A stretch of 64,000 nucleotides of DNA. It comes from Myxococcus landrumus (lineage in GTDB: Bacteria; Myxococcota; Myxococcia; Myxococcales; Myxococcaceae). Both the position numbers and the translations under genes were made by a program. Below are positions 26,101-39,400 of this stretch, piece after piece; the first letter of the stretch is position 1, and every line of letters starts with the position of its first letter. The notes beneath the pieces are model-generated. The model searched no databases and was not told the DNA's origin. It worked only from the letters and a program-made list of their open reading frames with translations. Location: contig NZ_CP071091.1 in NCBI RefSeq assembly GCF_017301635.1, forward strand, positions 2,616,001 through 2,680,000, given 5' to 3'.

Positions 26101-27573
26101 GTGCAAGAGCTCATCGACGTGCTGCGGCACCAGGCGCGCCACTTCGCGCCCGAACTGGCGCAGCTCGCGTACAAGCGAGGGTTGGCGGTCACCCAGTTGG
26201 ACGGCACCACGCGCCCCATTCCCATCACCGCGACGCCCGTCATCCTCGATGCCGCCGAGATTCGCCGCCGCGCGGAGCTGTCCGCGCGCCTGTCATCCGC
26301 CACCGTGAAGATGGCCCGGGCCATCCTCGCCGGCCCCGATGCCGAGAGCCTCCTGGGCGCGCTGTCCCCGCTGGAGCGCACGCTCGCCGAGCACACCTGG
26401 CGCAACGTCTCCCGCCTGGCCACCACCCGCGTGGACTACTTCGTGTCCGGTGGCAAGCCGTGGGCGCTGGAGGTCAACGCGACCATTCCCGCCATGCAGG
26501 GCTACTCGGACATCGCGGCGCGCACCTTCATCGAGGTGGTGGCGCGTCACCTCCGCTATCCGGAGAAGGCGCTGCCGTCGCTGCTGGCCCTCAATGGCAG
26601 CAACGCCCTGGCGCTCTACCGCTCGCTCCTGGATGGCTACGCCGCGGAGCGCCCGGGGAAGTTCCCCGACACGGTGGCGCTGCTGTGCCGCCGCAACGAC
26701 GCGCAGATCTCCGAGCTGCGGTGGCTGTGCGAGCGCTTCCGGGAGCTCGGCGCGGACGCGGACATCGTGCATCCGGACGAGGTCTCCGGCGACGACACCT
26801 TCGAGGTGCGCGGCAAGAAGTACGACCTGGTCTACCGGCACCTGTTCGTGCGGCGGCTGGAGGAGAATCCCTCGCCGTGGGTGGAGGACTTCCTCTCCGT
26901 CGTCCCCGGCAAGAAGGCCGTGTTCCTCAACCCCCCGGCCTCGCAGGTGGAGGTGAAGTCCACCTTCGCCCGCCTCTCCCAGGCGCTCGCCGAGCCCGCG
27001 CTCGCCGAGGCCGCGGGCCTCACGCCCGACGAGCTGGAGGCCGTGCGGGCCTCCGTCCCTTGGACTCGCGTCTTCCGTCCCGGTCCCGCCTCGGGCCCGG
27101 ACGGTGGGCAAGTGGACGACCTGGTCGCGGAGGTGGCCCGCTCGCCCGCGCGCTTTGTCCTCAAGCGAGCCTGGGACTACGGCGGCAAGGCCGTCTTCCT
27201 GGGCCGCTCCACGGGGACCGTGCCCTACACGGAGCGAGTGAAGGCCGCGTATGGCGAGCCGCTGGGCTGGCCGGAGCTGTGCGCGCGCGCCGCGGCGGAC
27301 ACGACGGGAGGAGGCTTCGTGGTGCAGGAGATTGTCGACTCGCCGCCCGAGGACCACCTGCTCTGCGAGCCCAACGGCACGGTGCTCCCCACGTCGTTCT
27401 TCGTGGACTACTCGGCGTATGCCTCCGTGGGGTTGGCGAAGCAGCCCGCCTGGGGAGGTGTGTGCAGGGGTTCCATGGCGGAAATCGTGAATATCGTGGG
27501 CGGGGGTGGCGTTCTGCCGCTCATCACGACGGAAGTCGCGTCGAAGCTTTTGCTCGCGTGGAAGGCGATTTAA
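26101..27573 (+). CDS. ATP-grasp-like protein (glutathionylspermidine-synthase-like fold)
   Basis: 490 residues from a GTG at 26101; the upstream open frame (from 25258) is Arg-rich and not protein-like. The sequence has features of ATP-grasp ligases: YFVSGGKPWALEVNATIPAMQGYSD, DTVALLCRRNDAQISELRW, DLVYRHLFVRRLEE, FVLKRAWDYGGKAVFLGR (Lys and Gly-rich nucleotide loop) and a late GGGFVVQEIVDSPPEDHLL. The arrangement recalls circularly permuted ATP-grasp/glutathionylspermidine-synthase-like proteins. It probably joins a carboxylate to an amine using ATP; substrate unknown. Stand-alone, 96 bp before the BAX-inhibitor-1 gene. Confidence 0.65.
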   Translation: MQELIDVLRHQARHFAPELAQLAYKRGLAVTQLDGTTRPIPITATPVILDAAEIRRRAELSARLSSATVKMARAILAGPDAESLLGALSPLERTLAEHTWRNVSRLATTRVDYFVSGGKPWALEVNATIPAMQGYSDIAARTFIEVVARHLRYPEKALPSLLALNGSNALALYRSLLDGYAAERPGKFPDTVALLCRRNDAQISELRWLCERFRELGADADIVHPDEVSGDDTFEVRGKKYDLVYRHLFVRRLEENPSPWVEDFLSVVPGKKAVFLNPPASQVEVKSTFARLSQALAEPALAEAAGLTPDELEAVRASVPWTRVFRPGPASGPDGGQVDDLVAEVARSPARFVLKRAWDYGGKAVFLGRSTGTVPYTERVKAAYGEPLGWPELCARAAADTTGGGFVVQEIVDSPPEDHLLCEPNGTVLPTSFFVDYSAYASVGLAKQPAWGGVCRGSMAEIVNIVGGGGVLPLITTEVASKLLLAWKAI

Positions 27574-27669
27574 GGGTCATTGCTGGTCTCGCCATCGCGC
27601 ACATGCGGGGCAGAGCCGCTATAAGCAATGGCGCCGCCGGGCGGTTCCCGGCGTGAAAGGACACGGTAT

Positions 27670-28380
27670 ATGGCCTGGGAAACTTCCGGATGGCAGACGG
27701 CCGAGAGCGACTCGGTCAACTCCGTCCTCGTGCAGGAGTCGAAGCGCGCGTTCATGTCGCGCGTTCATGGATGGATGTTCGCGGGGCTCCTCGTCACCGG
27801 CGTGATGGCGATGTTCACGCTCGGCAACGAGGCCCTGCTGAGGACCGCCGTTGAGTGGCGGCTGGGCTTCTTCGCCGCGCAGTTGGGCGTGGTGTTCGCG
27901 CTGTCGTTCCTCGCCCCGCGGCTGTCGGGGCTGGTGGCCGCGGCGCTGTTCCTGGGCTACTCCGCGCTGACGGGAATGACGCTCTCCATCCTCTTCCTCA
28001 TCTACACGGCGGGCAGCATCACGCAGGCGTTCTTCCTGACGGCGGGCGTCTATGGCGCGATGGCCCTCTACGGCACCGTCACGAAGAAGGACCTGAGCTC
28101 GTGGGGCACCTTCTTGTTCATGGGCCTCATCGGCGTGCTGCTCGCGGGTGTGGTGAACCTCTTCATGCGCAGCGACATGATGTCGTTCGTCATCGCATGC
28201 GCGTCCGTGCTCGTCTTCGCCGGCCTGACGGCGTACGACACGCAGAAGCTTCGGGAGATGCACGCGGAGACGGGCTACAGCAACGCCGCCACGGTGAGCA
28301 TCGTCGGCGCGCTGACGCTGTACCTGGACTTCATCAACCTGTTCCTCGCCATCCTCCGGCTGCTCGGCCGCCGCCGGTAG
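27670..28380 (+). CDS. BAX inhibitor-1 / YccA-YbhL family membrane protein
   Basis: 236 residues from the ATG at 27670 (AAAGGA upstream). Seven membrane segments follow a soluble N-terminus; motifs SRVHGWMFAGLLVTG, GYSALTGMTLSILFL, FFLTAGVYGAMALYG, TKKDLSSWGTFLFMGLIG, GLTAYDTQKLREM and the end LYLDFINLFLAILRLLG are all family hallmarks. Bacterial members are pH-sensitive calcium leak channels (BsYetJ) or modulate FtsH (YccA). Ends in an intrinsic terminator, so probably monocistronic. Confidence 0.93.
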   Translation: MAWETSGWQTAESDSVNSVLVQESKRAFMSRVHGWMFAGLLVTGVMAMFTLGNEALLRTAVEWRLGFFAAQLGVVFALSFLAPRLSGLVAAALFLGYSALTGMTLSILFLIYTAGSITQAFFLTAGVYGAMALYGTVTKKDLSSWGTFLFMGLIGVLLAGVVNLFMRSDMMSFVIACASVLVFAGLTAYDTQKLREMHAETGYSNAATVSIVGALTLYLDFINLFLAILRLLGRRR

Positions 28381-28411
28381 TTGGCCAGTCGACAGTCTTC
28401 CGCTGAATCCC

Positions 28412-28456
28412 AGCGGCGGCGCGTCCCTTCCGGGGCCGCGTCGCCGCTTTTGTTTT
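28412..28456 (+). terminator. Terminator of the BAX-inhibitor-1 gene
   Basis: A 12-bp stem (28412-28423 with 28437-28448, one G-U pair) is followed by TTTTGTTTT. Starts 32 bp after the stop codon. Confidence 0.85.
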
Positions 28457-28519
28457 GGGGCGTTGACCCGATTCGCGGTCCGCCGGCCTCCATTGCGCGG
28501 CTACAGGAGGAAACCCCCA

Positions 28520-29476
28520 ATGCGAAGGCCGCTCGCAGCATCCCTGTTCGTGTTGTCGCTGTTGTCCGGAAGCGTCGCCTCGGCGCACGGTTCGATGGAG
28601 ATTCCGCTCAGCCGCATCTACAGCTGCTTCAAGGAAGGACCCGAGAGACCCAAGTCCGCCGCCTGTGCGGCCGCCATCCAGAACAATGGCACCCAGCAAC
28701 TGTACGACTGGAATGGCGTGAGGCAGGGCAACGCCAACGGCCGCCACCGCGAGCTCATCGCGGACGGCATGCTCTGTTCCGGCGGCAGCAGCTACTTCAA
28801 GGGCATGGACCTGGCCCGCACGGACTGGGTGTCCACCCCCATCTCGCCGAACGCCAGCAACCGCTACGACTTCGTCTTCCATGCGACGGCCGCCCACGCG
28901 ACGGCCTATTTCCATCTCTACGTCACCAAGCCCGGCTACAACCCGGCCGCCCCGCTGAAGTGGTCGGACCTGGAGGCCACGCCCTTCTGCACGGTGAATG
29001 GCATCGTCGCGCAGAACTTCCGCTACCGGCTGTCCTGCCCGTTCCCCGCGGGCCGCACGGGGAACCACGTCGTCTATGCCATCTGGCAGCGCTCCGACAG
29101 CCCCGAGGCCTTCTACTCGTGCTCGGACGTGAGGATTGGCGGCACCGTGGCTCCCACGTCCTGGGTGGAGCTGGGCTCCCTGCAGGCACGTGAGGACCTT
29201 CCGGCGCGGAGCAAGGTGACGCTGCGCGTGTTCGACAGCGCGGGGCGCGACGCGGAGACGCACCCCATCCTCATCGACACCGCGGCGAAGGCGTCCCAGT
29301 GGATGCAGCAACTGGCCCAGCGGGTGAACGCCGCTTCCCGCCGCGTCCAGGTGGGCGAGCTCCAGACCGACGGCAACATCCGCGCGGCGCCCAACGCCGC
29401 CACGCCGCGCATCTACTCGCGAGAGTCGAGCGACTCGTTCCAGCTCGACATCGAGAAGCCCGCGAGCACGCCCTGA
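28520..29476 (+). CDS. AA10 lytic polysaccharide monooxygenase (chitin-binding type)
   Basis: 318 residues with AGGAGG before the ATG at 28520. The signal peptide (PLAASLFVLSLLSGSVASA) is cut to leave His at position 1 (ASA|HGSMEIPLSR), the N-terminal ligand of the copper histidine brace. The second brace His fits FHATAAHATAYFHLY. Other AA10 features: SRIYSCFKEGPERPKSAACAA, DWNGVRQGNANGRHRELIADGMLCSGG, and RLSCPFPAGRTGNHVVYAIWQRSDSPEAFYSCSDV. It oxidatively cleaves chitin or cellulose. A C-terminal ~110-residue extension (SWVELGSLQAREDLPARSKVTL...) looks like a GbpA-type carbohydrate-binding module. A role in predation or chitin use is inferred. Confidence 0.92.
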   Translation: MRRPLAASLFVLSLLSGSVASAHGSMEIPLSRIYSCFKEGPERPKSAACAAAIQNNGTQQLYDWNGVRQGNANGRHRELIADGMLCSGGSSYFKGMDLARTDWVSTPISPNASNRYDFVFHATAAHATAYFHLYVTKPGYNPAAPLKWSDLEATPFCTVNGIVAQNFRYRLSCPFPAGRTGNHVVYAIWQRSDSPEAFYSCSDVRIGGTVAPTSWVELGSLQAREDLPARSKVTLRVFDSAGRDAETHPILIDTAAKASQWMQQLAQRVNAASRRVQVGELQTDGNIRAAPNAATPRIYSRESSDSFQLDIEKPASTP

Positions 29477-29536
29477 GCCTGCTCGCGGCGCGCGCATCCC
29501 GGTGAGCCCGGGTCGTGCGCGCGCGGCCCGGGCAGG

Positions 29537-29560
29537 AGCCCCCGTCCCCGCCGGGGGCTT
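29537..29560 (+). terminator. Hairpin terminator after the LPMO gene
   Basis: AGCCCCCG/CGGGGGCT (29537-29544 and 29552-29559) with a 7-base loop. The LPMO and ferredoxin genes converge here, so it may act in both directions. Only a short T-rich stretch follows. Confidence 0.6.
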
Positions 29561-29584
29561 CTGCTCGAGCGCGCTTCGTGGCCC

Positions 29585-29926
29585 TCAGCTCCCCGCCTTC
29601 TCCTTGCGGGAGAACGGCATCAGGAGCCGCTCCACGGGGCGGCCCTGCATCAGGTGCTCCTCGACGATTTCGGGAACGTCCTCCACCTTCACGCCGCCGT
29701 ACCAGGTGCCCTCCGGATAGACGACCACGGAGACACCGAACGAGCAGGTGTCGAGACACCCGGCCGCGTTGGCCCGCATCCGCCCCTTCACGCCGCGCTT
29801 GTCGAGCTCTTCCTTGAAGGCGGCGCGCACCTCGTCCGCCCCCTTCGTGGCACAGCACCCCTTGGGGTGTCCGTCAGGGCGTCGGTTGGTGCACACGAAG
29901 ACATGGCGCTGAAAGGGAGGTGGCAT
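29585..29926 (-). CDS. Thioredoxin-like [2Fe-2S] ferredoxin
   Basis: 113 residues. The four cluster cysteines fit the Shethna/thioredoxin-like ferredoxin pattern: Cys in HVFVCTNRR, Cys in HPKGCCATKG, then Cys-x3-Cys in GCLDTCSFGV, followed by the VVVYPEGTWYGGVKVEDVPEIVEEHL strand-helix end. Soluble electron carrier. No partner gene adjacent; the noncoding region before nrdJ lies upstream. Assignment is firm, partner unknown. Confidence 0.9.
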   Translation of the reverse strand: MPPPFQRHVFVCTNRRPDGHPKGCCATKGADEVRAAFKEELDKRGVKGRMRANAAGCLDTCSFGVSVVVYPEGTWYGGVKVEDVPEIVEEHLMQGRPVERLLMPFSRKEKAGS

Positions 29927-30520
29927 GCCCGCCTCCTAACGCGCTGGATTCCATAAATCGACCCCCACCTGTTCACCCGGCAACGGGCCCGGCGAGCGGA
30001 TCCGCAGGCCGCCACTGGCGGAGTCCCCCCGGCATGCACAGACTCCCAGCAAACGTCTCCCAGTGATCACGCTCGTTTGCGCCGGAGTGACGATACATGC
30101 CTCGCAAGCTGTTATCAGTCCAAGTAGCGCCCCCCTTTACACGCGCTCGGGCAGGTTCTAGATCATCGCTCCCAGGCCCGCGGTGCTACAGGCGGCTACA
30201 GCTTCCGCCCGCACCCACGCTCGGCGTCCGAGACCCATTTCGTAGTGTGTGTGACTCTTCCCGGCACTACTAATAGGGTCAGTGCCGTTCTTGATCAGCC
30301 GCCACGAAGCGCGTATTGATCCGCCCGCTCGGCCATCGGCCGGGCAATCTCCACAGACGAAGTCCGGGGCTTCAAGCCCCCTACGACACGCTTCGCGAGC
30401 CTGCTCCGGAGTCGTCCACGCTTGTCCGTGTGACGCCAAAGGAACCATCGCAATCTCGCGCCCTTAGCGTTTCGCAAAATTTTGCATCCCAACTCAGAGT
30501 GAACCCCGGAGGGTGGCGAC
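29927..30520. promoter_or_regulatory. 594-bp noncoding region upstream of nrdJ
   Basis: No convincing gene on either strand. It contains several clear inverted repeats: CCGCC-ACT-GGCGG (about 30012-30024), CGGCACT/AGTGCCG (about 30260-30285), GGGGC-TTCAA-GCCCC (30366-30380) and the perfect palindrome GCAAAATTTTGC (30474-30485), 36 bp before the nrdJ ATG. The first has a GCCACTGG core that also occurs in cobalamin riboswitches, but I do not find the B12-box or the rest of that fold. No NrdR box was recognised. A structured leader or small RNA is possible. Confidence 0.45.
30474..30485. promoter_or_regulatory. Perfect palindrome GCAAAATTTTGC upstream of nrdJ
   Basis: A 12-bp perfect palindrome, notably AT-rich for this genome, 36 bp before the start codon. 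It is a candidate operator. It is not followed by a T-run longer than its own four T, so a terminator is less likely. Confidence 0.45.
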
Positions 30521-33310
<2,790 letters not shown>

Positions 33311-33334
33311 GTTGCAGTCGACACTGCGTTGACC

Positions 33335-33375
33335 AGGGCTCCGGGACTCAGGGTTCCGGAGCCCTTCTTGTTTCT
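33335..33375 (+). terminator. Intrinsic terminator of nrdJ
   Basis: A perfect 10-bp stem AGGGCTCCGG/CCGGAGCCCT (33335-33344, 33356-33365) with an 11-base loop, then TCTTGTTTCT. Starts 25 bp after the nrdJ stop. Confidence 0.9.
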
Positions 33376-33420
33376 ACCGGGCCGGGGACTCGTGGCCCGG
33401 CGCCGGCGCCGTCATGGACT

Positions 33421-36400
33421 TCACTCGGCTCCCGAGGCGGGCAGGCGGTCGTAGACCTCGGAGGCCTTGGCGGACACTCGGGTGAGCTCATCGAGCGTCG
33501 TGCCGGGGACAGGGGTGTTGCCCGAGTCCGCGACGATGAAGGCCACGGGACGCCCACGCGCCCGGATGGGGACGACGAGCAGATGCGACGCGGGGCCTCC
33601 GAGCGCGGAGAAGATGGCTTCGTCCTGAGCGGAAGTGGGTGCGTCGAAGCTGCTGGGCCCGAATTGCCCCAACGACGACACGAGGAGCGAAGGCACATCC
33701 AGGTCTACCTTGAGCGCGGAGACCTCGGGGCCATCGCTTCCGGGCCCCCATGCGTGACCGACTCGCACGAGGCCGAAGCTCTCGCCCAGCAGGAAGGCCC
33801 GCTGGAAACGTCCGGCGCAGTACGCGATCAGCACCTTGCCGAGCACTCCTTGCGTGCTCACGTCATCCAGTGCCGTGAGGACCTGGTCCGCGGACACCGC
33901 GGGCCCTTCGCTTCCCGTGACCGTCGCGGCACCCGCCGCGGCCAACAGCGCGGTCAGGACTTCAGAGGGCTCTCGTGCATGGGGCTGCCAGGGCTGCTGG
34001 ATGAAGTCCCAGGCGGACGCGAGCGGGAGGTCGCTCGTGGAGGCCCCGGCCGGAGGCTCGGCTCGCGGCATGGCACCCTCGAGGTCCACGGCACGGTCAT
34101 CCCAGGTGCTCTCGGCGACGTGACCAATGGTCCCATTGCCCTCGGCGCCCTGCCACCCGACGAACTCCCAGGTCGAAGCGAGCTGCATCGGCGCGTCGTC
34201 CGCCGCTGGCAGGTCATCGAGCTCGATGGGGGCTCTCCGTGTCACCGGCTTGGGGGCCGGGACGGCGGCGTCTTCGTGTCCGATGGGCGCGGCACTCGAC
34301 TCGCGCGCCTCTTCGCGCGACGTGGATTCGGTGACGGCTTCCGGCTTCGGGCCCGTGGAGCCGGGAAGTACGGCGCCCAGTGGCAGCACGCTCTCGGGAT
34401 CGAGTGGCTCCGTGGCCGTGCCTTCTCGGGTCTTCGCCGCGTCACGCGACGATGGCTCGCCGTGGGAGGCGAGCATGGAGCCCGCGGCCTCGAGCATCAG
34501 TGAGTCGCTGGTGTCCCCTTCCCCCGTGCTGACCGTGGAGGGATTGGACTTGTCCTCATGGGACGGAGAGGGCGAGGCCCCCGCCGCGCTTCCGAGCATC
34601 CAGGACTCTGTCGCGAGCTTCTCCGTGCTCGCGGGCCCGGCTGCATCCGGCGGCTCCTTGAACCCAAGCGCGGACTCTGCCGCATCCAGGTATGCGATGG
34701 AGGGTTCGGAGTGGGTGGAGGTTGGAGTGTCTGGTGACGTCCGCTCGTCTGCGGACGGCTCAGGAGCACTGGGGCTGCCTTGCAGAACGTCCGTGGACGA
34801 AAGGGAGCGTGGCTCCGCCGTGTCTTTGGCGGGAGTGGTCTTCGCCTCCGAAGCGAAGGGCTCGGGCGAATCCAGCTGACTGGCGTGCACACCGAAGGAT
34901 GCCTTCGCCTCGGACTGCGCCGCTTCGCCCAGCGCGGGAGGCAGCGCGATTGCGATATCCGCGGAAGCCTCCTTGTTCGAATCGGCGAACAACACTCCAT
35001 CCGACTCGGACTTGGGCAGGGTGGAAACCGTGACGGGAATCGTCGACTCAGGCACCTGATACGTGAAGTCAGTCAGGGAGGACTCGGTGGAAGCGAGTCC
35101 AGCCACAGGGCCTTCATTCGTGTCGCCCGTTGCCTCAGACGCGACAGAATCCTTCGACACGGACGTGTCATCCGTGGAGTGGTCGCCTGGCGCGGCTTCG
35201 TCGCTCGCAACGGACAGGTCCGCCTGCAACGAAGCAAACACAGCCGAAGCGGAGTCGTTTGCATCAATGGCCAGTGCAAGCTCCTCCGAGACAAGCGCGG
35301 CGCTGCCGCTCTCAGAAGCCATCCACTCTGACGTGGGCTTGAGATCTCCGTCGGAGCCAAGGCTCGCTTGCACTTCGCCGGCAGTGGCCGACGACAGGCT
35401 TACATTGATGGCGGCGTCATCATCAGCAGATGGGTCTGCAAGCTCCGCGTCATTGCGTTCCCTCGCATTGCTCGCGGTGCTCTTCGGTTCGAACGTGTCG
35501 AGCGGCTCGCTGTACGAACCCGCTTCGGGCATATCAACCTTGATGTCATCTGGAATGACGTCAGCCCAAGAGTCAGGCTGAAGGGCACCCACAGACACAT
35601 CCAGGCTGGATGCGACGTCGGCCAAGGAGTCTTCACTTCCCTGGACCGTCGATACACCCGCGTCCGCCGCGCCTTCGATTGCTACGCCGCCTCCCACGAA
35701 CTGCTTCGGCGCAGTGGCTTCCCCCTGTTCGTCCGACTCGGGAGTCGTGCCCACGGGCATCGACAGTTGAGGCTCGGCCGGATGTGGAGGCACCTCGACC
35801 TGCTGCCCGTGCACGGCCAACGAAGCGGTACTCGATGACGGGCGTGCTTCGGTCATGCCTGGCACGACACTCTGTGGCACCGCCATCGCAGGCGCTTGCA
35901 GTCCAATGCCCAGCCCTTGAGGCGCCGATCCACTCGAGCTCGATGGCAGCCATTCCCCGGCGAGCCCCGCGACTTGCGCACCTGCATCTGAGAGCACGTC
36001 CGCGGAGGAAGAAGCTGGGACTTCAAGCGGCACGCCCCCCTGCATCTCGGCCTCGGTCGGTCGCTCCGAGGGCGATGGAGGTCGAGCACCGAGCACCATC
36101 GTGCCTTGCGGCTCCACCTCCGAAAGCAGCTCCGTGCTCGACGACGGCAAGGCTCCGGACGACACGACGCTTTGTGGCCCCGCCTCCCAAGACAGCTCCG
36201 TGCTCGACAATGGGGACGCGCTGACCGACGCAGTGCTGCTCTGCGCCCCCACCACCGAAGGCACGCCCACGCTTGACGACGGCGAGGCTCCGGACGGCGG
36301 CACACCGTGCAGCTCCGAAGAGGGCATCCCGGCAATCGACGGAGTCAGCATTCCGGGCGGAACAGCTCCCTGCAAACCACCAACAGGAGGACCACCCGCG

Positions 36401-39400
36401 CTCGGCGACAACAACGTCCCGGACGGAACCCCACCCTGCGAGCCCGCTACCGTCGGCACGCCCACGCTCGATGACGGGCGCGCGCCCACCATCCCTGGCG
36501 GCACCGCCCCCTGCGATCCAACAACCGTGGGTATCCCCGCGCTCGACGGCCGCCTTTCGACTGGCGGAAGCATTCCCTGCGCAGCCGGCACGGTCGACGC
36601 ACCTGAGTCCGACTGAGTTTGGCCCCCTGGTGGCACTGCACCTGCCTGAGGCCCCATCGATACCGACTCGTAAGCGTTCGATGGCAGCCCGGCCGCAGGA
36701 GGAACAGCTCCACTCTGCGACACCAGAACCGGCGACCCATCCGTACTCGAAGCCGACCGTGTCTCCGTCGTTCCTGATGCGGCCACAGTGGCCTGTGAGC
36801 TCGGCGCATTCGGCACACCTGCGCTCGACTGCGACCGTGCCTCCATCATTCCTGGCGGCACTCCAACACTCTGCGCCCCCGGCACCATCGGCCCACTTGC
36901 GCTTGGCGCCGGGCGTGTCCCCATCAGCTCTGGAGCGACAACACCGCTCTGCTCTCCAGGAACCATCGGAGCAGTCGCACTTGGCGGCGGACGTACTCCC
37001 ATCGTCTCGAGAGGGAGCGCACCACTCTGCGCTCCCGGCACCATTGGCACGCTCGCGCTCGGCGGCGGACGTACTCCCATCGTCTCGAGAGGGAGCGCAC
37101 CACTCTGCGCTCCCGGCACCATTGGCACGCTCGCGCTCGACGGCGGACGTACTCCCATCGTCTCGAGAGAGAGCGCACCACTCTGCGCTCCCGGCACCAT
37201 TGGCACGTTCGCGCTCGACGGCGGTCGTGCCTCCATCATCCCTGATGGGACCGCACCACTCTGCGCTCCTGGCACCGTCGGTCCACTCGCGCTCGGCGCC
37301 GGACGTGCCTCCTGCATTCCTGGCGGCACCGGGCCACTCTGTGAGCCAGGGACCGTCGGCCCACTCGCGCTCGGCGCCGGACGTGCCTCCATCATCCCTG
37401 GTGGGACCGCACCACTCTGCGCTCCTGGCACCATCGGCCCACTCGCGCTCGGCGCCGGACGTGCCCCCTGCATTCCTGGTGGCACCGGGCCACTCTGTGA
37501 GCCAGGGACCGTCGGAACATTCGCGCTCGACGGAGGACGTGGGCCCACCATCCCTGGCGGGACAACGCCACTCTGTGGCCCCTGCACTGTCGGTACACCT
37601 GCACTCGATGACGGACGTGCCCCTGGAGGCATCCCGCCCTGAGGACCTTGCACCGTCGGGACACCCACGCTCGATGACGGACGTGCCCCCGGAGGCATCA
37701 CGCCTTGTGGCCCGGGCATCCCAGGCACACCCGCACTCGACGGCGGTCGTGCACCCGGTGGCACCGCGCCCTGTGGCCCCTGCACCGTCGGCACACCTGC
37801 GCTTGATGGCGGACGCGCCCCTGGTGGCGTCGCCCCCTGTGGCCCCTGCGTCTGCGGCACACCCGCGCTCGACGGCGGTCGTGCACCCGGAGGCACCACG
37901 CCCTGCGCCCCCTGCACCGTCGGGACACCCGCGCTCGCCGGAGGACGTGCGCCTGGCGGCACCGCGCCCTGTGGGCCCTGCATCGTCGGAGCACTCGACG
38001 GCGGTCTTGCGCCTGGCGACACCGCTCCCTGTGGGCCCTGCATCGTCGGAGCACTCGATGGTGGTCTTGCGCCTGGAGGTACCGCACCGCCTTGTGCGCC
38101 CTGCACCGTCGGCACACCTGTGCTCGACGACGGTCGTGCCCCCATCATCCCTGGCGGCACCGCAGCGCTCTGCGCCCCCGACACCGTCGGAATTCCCGCA
38201 CTCGACGGCGGTCGTGCCTCCATCATCCCTGGCGGCACCACGCCACTCTGCGCTCCCGACACCGTCGGCACACCCACGCTCGACGGCGGTCGTGCACCCT
38301 GCGGCACCACGCCCTGAGGCCCAAGCACGGGCGGCGAACCACCTCCCACTGAAGGCCGTGCTCCCAGCATCCCGGGAGGCACCGCGCCCTGCCCCACTGG
38401 CGCACCAACACTCGGCTCCGTGGTCCCCGCCGACATCGCTCCTGGCGGGCCCGAAACGGTCGGCACGCCCGTACTCGAGGGTGGCCGCATCCCCGGAGGA
38501 ACAGGTCCCCGAGCCTGCACTCCCGCACTCAACGGCGGAGGCCGTGCCCCTACCATCCCTGGAGGCACAGGCGCCTCTTCACCCGAACCCGATGGCCGCG
38601 CCCCCAGCATCCCAGGAGGAACAGCCCCAGCGCCCCCAGGCGGCGGCCTCGCTCCGACAGCTCCCATCCCCGGAGGAACAGGCCCCGACGGCGGACGTCC
38701 GCCAGCGCCTTCCCCACCGCCCTGCGCCCCTCGCACCAACCCCGGCGGCGCCCCCTGTCCCGCGGGTTGTCTCGACACCATCCCAGGTGGCTGCGCCGGA
38801 GACGCGCCCTCCCCCGGCCCCCTCGCTCCCGCAATCACTGACACGGGAGCACGCGGAGCAGGAGTCTCGACCTCCTCCATCACCCCCTCGAGCACCTCCT
38901 CCGTGTCCACCACGTCGAGCTCCTCGGTGGGCTCGACAATCTCCGCCGCCTCAATCTCCTCCGAGGCATCAAGCTCTTCCGCCGCCTCGATCTCCTCCGA
39001 CAAATCCAACTCAGGAGGCATCGCTGGAGGCGCCAGCCGAGGCGGCTCCATCCCCAACTTCGGCGGCCCCGGAGGCCGAGCTCCCGGCCCCGCCTCCACG
39101 GGCTTCAACCGCGGCGGCCCCGACGGCGCCAGCACGGGCGGCCCCGCCGATTCACCTCGCCCCGCGCCCCGCGCCTCCAACCCATCCCCGGACGAAGGCA
39201 CACTCCTCGGAGCCTCGACCTCCGCCGAGTCCTCGGCGTCGTCACTCAAGAACTGTCCCGGAGCCAATCCCCCGAACATGCCTTCGGACCCCGGCTGCGC
39301 TCGCACGGGCGCGGGCGGCGGAGCCATCTCCGGCAACGGCACCACGCCCCCTCGCACCGGCACCGCGGGCGCCGGCTTCGCGGTCCGCCGCGCCGCCGCC

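Noticed and set aside
30158..30448. A 96-codon minus-strand open frame in the nrdJ leader
   Set aside because: No Shine-Dalgarno, no recognisable motif, composition typical of chance frames in GC-rich DNA.
29927..30520. Cobalamin riboswitch or tRNA upstream of nrdJ
   Set aside because: Only a GCCACTGG core and a TGGCCGAGCGG-like stretch on the minus strand were found; the B12-box and the T-loop GTTCGA with acceptor pairing are missing. Kept as an unassigned structured region.
36240..38690. CRISPR-like array
   Set aside because: Repeats are contiguous, 60-78 bp, in frame and coding; there are no unique spacers and no cas genes.
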